A DNA stretch of 64,000 bases, taken from Bog-950 sp035299425 (lineage in GTDB: Bacteria; Bacteroidota; Bacteroidia; Chitinophagales; LD1). Shown here piece by piece: positions 59,172 through 64,000 of the stretch. The position numbers were made by a program, and so were the translations under genes. The stretch is taken from the NCBI GenBank assembly GCA_035299425.1, contig DATGWP010000232.1, forward strand, positions 1 to 64,000, given 5' to 3'. The number at the start of each line of letters is the position of its first letter. The stretch's first letter is position 1. The notes below the pieces were generated by a model. It saw only the letters and a list, made by a program, of their open reading frames with translations, made no database searches and was not told where the DNA came from.

Positions 59172-60047
59172 TTAGTAATTGCGGTGATCGCTGCCCCAGT
59201 TAAGTTTGGTTTTAAGGGCGGTAAGAAAACTCTGGTCGGTAAGGCGGATAATGTTTGCCTGAAAACCTGCTTTTTTTACGCCCAGCTGAAACGATGAGTC
59301 GATAGCTTTGTGACGTGCATCCAGCGTGCACAAAAAGCTATCGCCGCGGCCTGTAACCTCAAAGGATAGCACTGCCTCATCGCTTACTACCATGGGGCGC
59401 ACATTAAGGTTGTGCGGTGCCACCGGTGTAATTACAAAGTTGCCCGATGTAGGGTAAAGTATAGGCCCCCCGCAGCTAAGCGAGTAACCGGTGCTACCCG
59501 TAGGGGTAGATACTATTACACCATCGGCCCAATAGGTATTTAACAGCTCGCCGTTCAGGTATGCGTTTACGGTTATCATGCTGCTTTGGTCGCGGCGCTG
59601 AATAGTCATATCGTTCAACGCAAAACTATCTTCAAACAGGGGCTTGTTGCATTGCAGTTCTATAAGCGTGCGGCGGTCTATCATATAGGCTCCCTTCTCT
59701 ATAGCATCTACAGCTGTGTGTATCTGGTCGCGTCCCAGGCTGGCCAAAAAACCAAGGCGGCCAAAGTTTATACCCAATATCGGTATCTCGCTTTCTTTTA
59801 TCATTACCACCGAGTCGAGTATGGTACCATCGCCACCTATGCTGAATACCACTTCTGTGCGGCCTTTTACATCATCAAAGTTGGTATAGGTATCGGCCTC
59901 TATACGCAGCTGCATCTCATCGCGCATCAGCTGCAAAAACTTAGCCTCTACCATATAGGGCATTTTCTTTTTATCCAGGTAGTCGAATAAATCCTGTGCG
60001 TAACCCGCGTTGGCTTTGGTAAAGCTTTTTCCAAAAATAGCGATCAT
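59172..60047 (-). CDS. nadK: NAD kinase
   Basis: Phosphorylates NAD to NADP. The ATG at 60047 begins 'MIAIFGKSFTKANAGYAQDLFDYL'; the frame is open to 60131, but that leader is not conserved. Motifs: 'SIGGDGTILDSV' (GGDG), 'GINFGRLGFLASL', 'NDMTIQRRDQSSMITV' and 'VIVSTPTGSTGYSLSCGGPI'. Length (291) is typical. In many Bacteroidota nadK is close to the DUF6089/uppS/bamA block; here it is ~7 kb away. It is divergent from prfA. Confidence 0.96.
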   Translation of the reverse strand: MIAIFGKSFTKANAGYAQDLFDYLDKKKMPYMVEAKFLQLMRDEMQLRIEADTYTNFDDVKGRTEVVFSIGGDGTILDSVVMIKESEIPILGINFGRLGFLASLGRDQIHTAVDAIEKGAYMIDRRTLIELQCNKPLFEDSFALNDMTIQRRDQSSMITVNAYLNGELLNTYWADGVIVSTPTGSTGYSLSCGGPILYPTSGNFVITPVAPHNLNVRPMVVSDEAVLSFEVTGRGDSFLCTLDARHKAIDSSFQLGVKKAGFQANIIRLTDQSFLTALKTKLNWGSDHRNY

Positions 60048-60180
60048 GGTGGCTAAGATAGAAAATAGTGGCTGTTTGCGATTTTGGAGGAAATTTGCAG
60101 TGCCACCGTGCCGGACACAGATTTTAACCATATAGGTATAGAGAGCGCTTAATTTTTATTTTAGCGCCCCATAAAAAACT

Positions 60181-61257
60181 ATGTTCAGTCAGTTAGAAAA
60201 TATAAAAGGTAAGTTTATAGAGGTAGGCAAAACGCTTAGCGACCCTGCCACTATGGGCGATATGAAACGCTTTACGCAGCTTAATAAAGAATATCGCGAG
60301 TTGGAAAAAGTGGTGAAAGTGTATGATGAGTACCGCAATGTACTGGCTAACATAGATACCAATAAGCAGATAATAGCCACCGAAAGTGATGAGGAGTTCC
60401 GTGACCTGGCCAAAAACGACCTGGTACAACTGGAGGCCCAAAAACAGGGCATGGAAGACGAACTGAAGACCTTGCTGGTACCCAAAGAACCTGAAGATGA
60501 GCGCAATGTGCTGATGGAAATACGCGCCGGTACCGGTGGCGATGAGGCCGGTATATTTGTAGGCGACCTTACCCGCATGTATACCCGCTATTGCGAAACC
60601 CTGGGCTGGCAGGTAGCCATAGCCAGTGCCAGCGAAAGCAGCGCCGGCGGCTATCGCGAAATAGTATTGGATATAAGCGGCGAGAATGTGTATGGCAAGT
60701 TAAAGTTTGAGAGCGGTGTACACCGCGTGCAGCGAATACCCGAAACAGAAGCCAAAGGCCGTGTGCATACATCGGCAGTAACCGTTGCCGTGCTACCGGA
60801 GGCCGATGAAGTAGAGGTATATATCAACCCGGCCGATATACGGTTAGATGTGTTCCGCGCATCGGGTGCGGGTGGGCAGCACGTAAACCGTACAGAAAGT
60901 GCCGTGCGCTTAACGCACATACCTACCAATACGGTAGTAGAGTGCCAGCAGGAGCGCAGCCAACACAAAAACCGCGAGCACGCCATGAAAATGCTAAAGA
61001 CCAAGATTTACGAAACGGCTGTGCGCAAGCACGAGGATGAGATAGCCGCCCGCCGTAAAACCCTGGTAAGCACCGGCGACCGTTCGGCCAAAATAAGAAC
61101 CTACAACTACCCGCAGGGCCGTATTACGGACCACCGCATTAACCTTTCGGTTTATAACCTACCTGTATTTATGGATGGCGATATAGGCGAAATGATAGAT
61201 AGCCTGGCCGTAGCCGAACAAAGCGAAAAGCTGAAAGAGGGCGGATTGGCATTTTAG
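60181..61257 (+). CDS. prfA: Peptide chain release factor 1
   Basis: Recognises UAA/UAG and triggers hydrolysis of the nascent chain. The 358-residue protein has the GGQ loop in 'ASGAGGQHVNRTESAVRLTHIPT', the RF-1 conserved 'IRAGTGGDEAGIFVGDLTRMY', and 'HRVQRIPETEAKGRVHTSAVTVAVLPE' with the PxT-type codon-reading part ('PETEAKGRVHTS'). It is complete and of standard length. It lies divergent from nadK. Confidence 0.97.
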   Translation: MFSQLENIKGKFIEVGKTLSDPATMGDMKRFTQLNKEYRELEKVVKVYDEYRNVLANIDTNKQIIATESDEEFRDLAKNDLVQLEAQKQGMEDELKTLLVPKEPEDERNVLMEIRAGTGGDEAGIFVGDLTRMYTRYCETLGWQVAIASASESSAGGYREIVLDISGENVYGKLKFESGVHRVQRIPETEAKGRVHTSAVTVAVLPEADEVEVYINPADIRLDVFRASGAGGQHVNRTESAVRLTHIPTNTVVECQQERSQHKNREHAMKMLKTKIYETAVRKHEDEIAARRKTLVSTGDRSAKIRTYNYPQGRITDHRINLSVYNLPVFMDGDIGEMIDSLAVAEQSEKLKEGGLAF

Positions 61258-61303
61258 TATTACTCAGCACACGCGGAACGCGTGCGCCAGCCTCTGTCTT
61301 GTA

Positions 61304-61666
61304 TTACAACGCTTCAAAGTACTCTATGATTTTCCTTTTCAGCAGTTCATCCTGCTCTTTAAGGACCAGTTTGGGCATACTGGCTACGGCTTCGTAGTGG
61401 GGCCAGCCATCATCGTCGCGGCCAACCAGTTTAAAGTACCCTTCAGATTCGAACAGACGGCAAACAGCTACGTGCATCAGGTCTTGCTTTTCTTCTTTCT
61501 CCCAGGTTTCTTTTACAATGCCTACTTCATTGATGCCTATTAAAAAGAGGATGGCATTTATATCGGGCCGCTGGCCAAACTCGTTTTTTACACGGTTGCG
61601 CACTTCGTACCAGCGCAGGGCCAGGCTCTTTTCTTCTTCGCTTTTATTATCGTTTAGTAAAGGCAT
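61304..61666 (-). CDS. Conserved hypothetical protein
   Basis: A 120-residue soluble, highly charged protein ('MPLLNDNKSEEEKSLALRWYEVRNRVKNEFGQRPDINAILFLIGINEVGIV' ... 'GYFKLVGRDDDGWPHYEAVASMPKLVLKEQDELLKRKIIEYFEAL'). It seems to be a single alpha/beta domain with no known motif, and there is no signal peptide. It is convergent with prfA, with a 46-bp gap. A palindromic repeat lies directly upstream. Function unknown. Confidence 0.7.
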   Translation of the reverse strand: MPLLNDNKSEEEKSLALRWYEVRNRVKNEFGQRPDINAILFLIGINEVGIVKETWEKEEKQDLMHVAVCRLFESEGYFKLVGRDDDGWPHYEAVASMPKLVLKEQDELLKRKIIEYFEAL

Positions 61667-61688
61667 TAGTGGCTATAGGCCTCTCCCA

Positions 61689-61728
61689 TCTGCCTTCGGC
61701 ATCTTCCCTCTCCAACAGAGAGGGAAGA
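61689..61728. repeat. Short palindromic intergenic repeat
   Basis: TTCCCTCTC (61704-61712) and GAGAGGGAA (61718-61726) form a 9-bp stem preceded by 'tctgccttcggcatc', a diverged copy of the unit at 23388. Confidence 0.6.
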
Positions 61729-61858
61729 ACCTAGCAGGGAAAGTTTTGTGTAAGTTAATTAGCTATTTCTAGCTGTTGAATGGTTTGCATATCCTGTACA
61801 AAATCTTCAATTGAATAGTTAAGGTCTATAACTCTTCTGTTATTTGCATAGTACGAAG

Positions 61859-62674
61859 TTAATGACTTTTGATCTTCTGTTTGACATTTAGTACAAAAGC
61901 ATCCGCATCTTTCAAAAAAGGTAGTTGCGAGCGCAGTTTTTTCAGTTCCTCATAACTCAGTTCGCAGGTAAAAATATCTTCTTCGTCCGCTTTGTGGTAA
62001 ATGGTTTTGCCAAGTGCGTCTATTACCATGCTGTCGCCTGTGTGATTTATACCGCTGGCATCGGCTCCTACGCGGTTAACGCCTACCACATACGATTGAT
62101 TTTCGATAGCGCGGGCGGTGAGCAGGCTTTTCCAGGCGTGGCTGCGGCGCTCGGGCCAGTTGGCGACATATACCAGCAAGTCGTACTGCGGCTCGCCGGT
62201 TTCGCTGTTCAGCCCATTGCGGCTCCATACCGGAAAGCGCAGGTCGTAGCAAACCAGCGGACAGATTTTCCAGCCCTTTAACTCCACAATCAGGCGTTCG
62301 CTACCGGGTGAAAAAACTTTTGGTTCATCGCTTAAAGAGAACAAATGGCGCTTATCGTAGGTCTGTACACTGCCATCGGGGTTAACCCATACCAGCCGGT
62401 TGTAGTAGCTGTCCTCTTCGGTAATTATAAGGCTGCCGGTAACGGCACATTGCTTTTGGCGGGCAATCTTCTGCATCCATTGCACGCTTTGGCCGTGCAT
62501 TTCTTCGGCTAGTTGTTGTGCATTCATACTAAAACCGGTGCTGAACATTTCGGGCAGTATGATAAGGTCGGTTGGTTGCAGCGTATCAATCTTCTCTGAA
62601 AACATAGCCAGGTTGGCGGGTATGTTTTCCCAATGCAAATAGGATTGAATGAGGCTGATGCGCAGGTTATTCAT
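61859..62674 (-). CDS. Omega-amidase (YafV-like carbon-nitrogen hydrolase)
   Basis: A nitrilase-superfamily amidase of 271 residues with the Glu-Lys-Cys triad: Glu in 'LIILPEMFSTGFSMNA', Lys in 'QTYDKRHLFSLSDE' and Cys in 'ICPLVCYDLRFPVWSRN'. The sequence after the Cys and the 'FSPGSERLIVELKGWKI' segment fit omega-amidases, which deamidate 2-oxoglutaramate and 2-oxosuccinamate. The ATG at 62674 is chosen over a longer frame to 62752 that runs into a repeat element. The aminotransferase gene upstream makes the amide-bearing keto acid it would use. Confidence 0.92.
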   Translation of the reverse strand: MNNLRISLIQSYLHWENIPANLAMFSEKIDTLQPTDLIILPEMFSTGFSMNAQQLAEEMHGQSVQWMQKIARQKQCAVTGSLIITEEDSYYNRLVWVNPDGSVQTYDKRHLFSLSDEPKVFSPGSERLIVELKGWKICPLVCYDLRFPVWSRNGLNSETGEPQYDLLVYVANWPERRSHAWKSLLTARAIENQSYVVGVNRVGADASGINHTGDSMVIDALGKTIYHKADEEDIFTCELSYEELKKLRSQLPFLKDADAFVLNVKQKIKSH

Positions 62675-62709
62675 AGGGTAAAGGTGGTGATTTAATATTG
62701 AAAAAGTGG

Positions 62710-62839
62710 CGTCATTGCGAGGAGGCTTTGCGACGAAGCAATCTCCATGCACTTGATGGAAACCGTAAAGCTAAACTGTAACCCTATAGGTGGGGGATTG
62801 CTTCGTCGCCCGTCAAAGCACGGACTCCTCGCAATGACG
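62710..62839. repeat. MITE/REP-like palindromic element, copy 2
   Basis: Ends CGTCATTGCGAGG (62710-62722) and CCTCGCAATGACG (62827-62839) are perfect inverted repeats. Inner ends are CGACGAAGCAATC and GATTGCTTCGTCG. It lies between the aminotransferase and omega-amidase genes of one operon and is related to copy 1 at 30221-30321. Confidence 0.87.
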
Positions 62840-62847
62840 ATTATGCC

Positions 62848-64000
62848 TCAAATCCTCACCAGCAGGTCGGCAGCGCGTTTGAGAGTTTCTTCTTCTTTGG
62901 CAAAGCAGAAACGGATGATGCTGTTATCTACCTGGTGGCGGTAGAATACGGATATAGGTATGGCGGCTACCCCCATATCGCGGGTCATGCGCTTTACAAA
63001 CTCAAGGTCACGCTCATCGCTTATTTTGCTGTAGCTTGCCAATTGAAAATAAGTGCCTTCGCACTTAAGCAGGTTAAAGCGGGACGACTGTATAGCGCGG
63101 CGGAAATAGTCGCGCTTTTGCTGGTAGAAGCTGTTCAGCTCCAGGTAAAGTTCTTTGCGTTTCATTAACTCGGCAAAGGCAACCTGTGCAATGGAGTTTA
63201 CGCTAAACACATTAAACTGGTGCACCTTTCTAAATTCATTCATCAGGTTTTTGGGGGCTATGCAATAGCCCACCTTCCAGCCAGTGGTGTGGTAGGTTTT
63301 ACCAAAGCTTCCAATTATAAAGCTGCGCTCGGCCAGCTTAGGATAACGCAACACACTTTCGTGTTTTATATCATCATAAACAATATGCTCGTATACCTCA
63401 TCGCTCATAATGATGATATCGCTGCCACGGGTTAGCTTGTCCAGCTCGGCGAGGTCTTCAGGCTTTAGTGTAGTGCCTGAGGGGTTGTGCGGCGTGTTGA
63501 TGATGATCATCTTGGTGCGCTGGTTAATGAGGCGCTTCACCTTTTGCCAATCTGGTTTATAATCGGGGGCTTCTAAATCGTAGAAGATAGCCTTACCGCC
63601 GGTTAGTTCTACCGCGGGAGCATAGCTATCGTAAGCCGGTGCAAACAATATTACTTCATCATCCTCGCGAATAACCGCCAGTATGGCGGTGAAGATAGCC
63701 TGTGTGCCACCAGCGGTAATTGTCACTTCTGTTTCGGGGTCTATTTTGACGCCGTAGGCGGCTTCTGCTTTTTCTGCCAGTGCCTCGCGCAGGGGCATGT
63801 AGCCAGCCATAGGTGCGTACTGGTTAAAGCCTGTACGCATAGCCTTTTCCACTTCTTCTACCAATACCGGGTGCGGGCTAAAATCGGGAAAGCCCTGCGA
63901 CAGGTTGATAGCGTTATGCTCCTTAGCCAGAGCACTCATTACCGTAAAAATGGTAGTGCCTACGTTGGGGAGTTTTGAATTTAAGGGGGATGGGAAGTTC
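62848..64000 (-). CDS. Pyridoxal-phosphate aminotransferase (methionine/glutamine-keto-acid type), 5' end outside window
   Basis: A class I aminotransferase, probably YbdL-like, using glutamine or methionine as donor. The frame is open to the right edge and reads 'NSKLPNVGTTIFTVMSALAKEHNAINLSQGFPDF', typical of the real N terminus, so only a few residues are missing. The Lys Schiff-base site is in 'FIIGSFGKTYHTTGWKVGY', and 'INTPHNPSGTTL' and 'MSDEVYEHIVYDD' bind PLP. The pairing with an omega-amidase gene suggests the glutamine-transaminase/omega-amidase cycle, as in methionine salvage. Kynurenine transamination is an alternative. Confidence 0.92.
   Translation of the reverse strand, partial: NFPSPLNSKLPNVGTTIFTVMSALAKEHNAINLSQGFPDFSPHPVLVEEVEKAMRTGFNQYAPMAGYMPLREALAEKAEAAYGVKIDPETEVTITAGGTQAIFTAILAVIREDDEVILFAPAYDSYAPAVELTGGKAIFYDLEAPDYKPDWQKVKRLINQRTKMIIINTPHNPSGTTLKPEDLAELDKLTRGSDIIIMSDEVYEHIVYDDIKHESVLRYPKLAERSFIIGSFGKTYHTTGWKVGYCIAPKNLMNEFRKVHQFNVFSVNSIAQVAFAELMKRKELYLELNSFYQQKRDYFRRAIQSSRFNLLKCEGTYFQLASYSKISDERDLEFVKRMTRDMGVAAIPISVFYRHQVDNSIIRFCFAKEEETLKRAADLLVRI

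Overview
This is a chromosomal window from a member of the Bacteroidota, most likely the Chitinophagia/Sphingobacteriia side. Four proteins carry type IX secretion (T9SS) C-terminal sorting domains: three type A 'PNP...GxYFV' tails and one type B 'PNAFTPNADGKND' tail with SprB repeats. DUF6089, DUF5686, an Omp28-like protein, a PcrB-type prenylglyceryl phosphate synthase, kynurenine monooxygenase and a class II ribonucleotide reductase also fit this phylum. Strong Shine-Dalgarno sequences are scarce. Several genes have a TAnnTTTG or TAnnTTCG box 20-30 nt before the ATG, like the Bacteroidota -7 element. No tRNA, rRNA, CRISPR array, prophage or complete insertion sequence was seen.

Layout. 1-6.2 kb: end of an enoyl-CoA hydratase gene, a MazG-type pyrophosphohydrolase, a PaiB-like protein, an internally duplicated Omp28-like T9SS protein, and the minus-strand operon pcrB-rsgA-(membrane protein)-dtd. 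6.2-12.4 kb: nrdJ with two inverted DnaA-box-like sequences upstream, a Crp/Fnr regulator with a possible target SRPBCC gene, and queA. 12.5-19.8 kb: one giant SprB-repeat surface protein. 20-33 kb: TPR lipoprotein, M3 peptidase, recJ, S8 protease, kmo, yqeY, cvpA, a glutamine amidotransferase, a hydrolase and a CBS protein. 33-41.4 kb: a DUF5686 outer-membrane protein, a DUF1826 protein, then a seven-gene plus-strand run of small membrane proteins around a winged-helix regulator, with the same palindrome CTTTG-N5-CAAAG before two of its genes. 41.6-51.8 kb: ferritin-like protein, secreted thioredoxin, and a cell-envelope block (murI, three OmpH/Skp paralogues, bamA, uppS, DUF6089). 52-64 kb: small secreted proteins, a signalling cluster (LytTR protein, stand-alone receiver, receiver-PAS-histidine kinase, ArsR-type regulator), nadK, prfA, and an omega-amidase/aminotransferase pair running off the right end.

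The envelope block is functionally coherent: MurI supplies D-glutamate, UppS the lipid carrier, Skp-like chaperones escort outer-membrane proteins and BamA inserts them. The T9SS cargo proteins are displayed or released at the same surface. The aminotransferase and omega-amidase form the usual keto-acid transamination/repair pair.

The most unusual observations are: a gene between murI and its downstream neighbour flanked by ~44-bp direct copies of the murI 3' end; the palindrome-marked membrane-protein module at 36.9-41.4 kb; bamA with no ATG, TTG or GTG ahead of its signal peptide (a CTG start is the best fit); DnaA-box-like pairs before nrdJ; a heptanucleotide repeat inside the DUF6089 signal-peptide codons; and several families of dispersed palindromic repeats. 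No clearly new defence or metabolic system could be demonstrated; the 36.9-41.4 kb module is the best candidate for an undescribed one.
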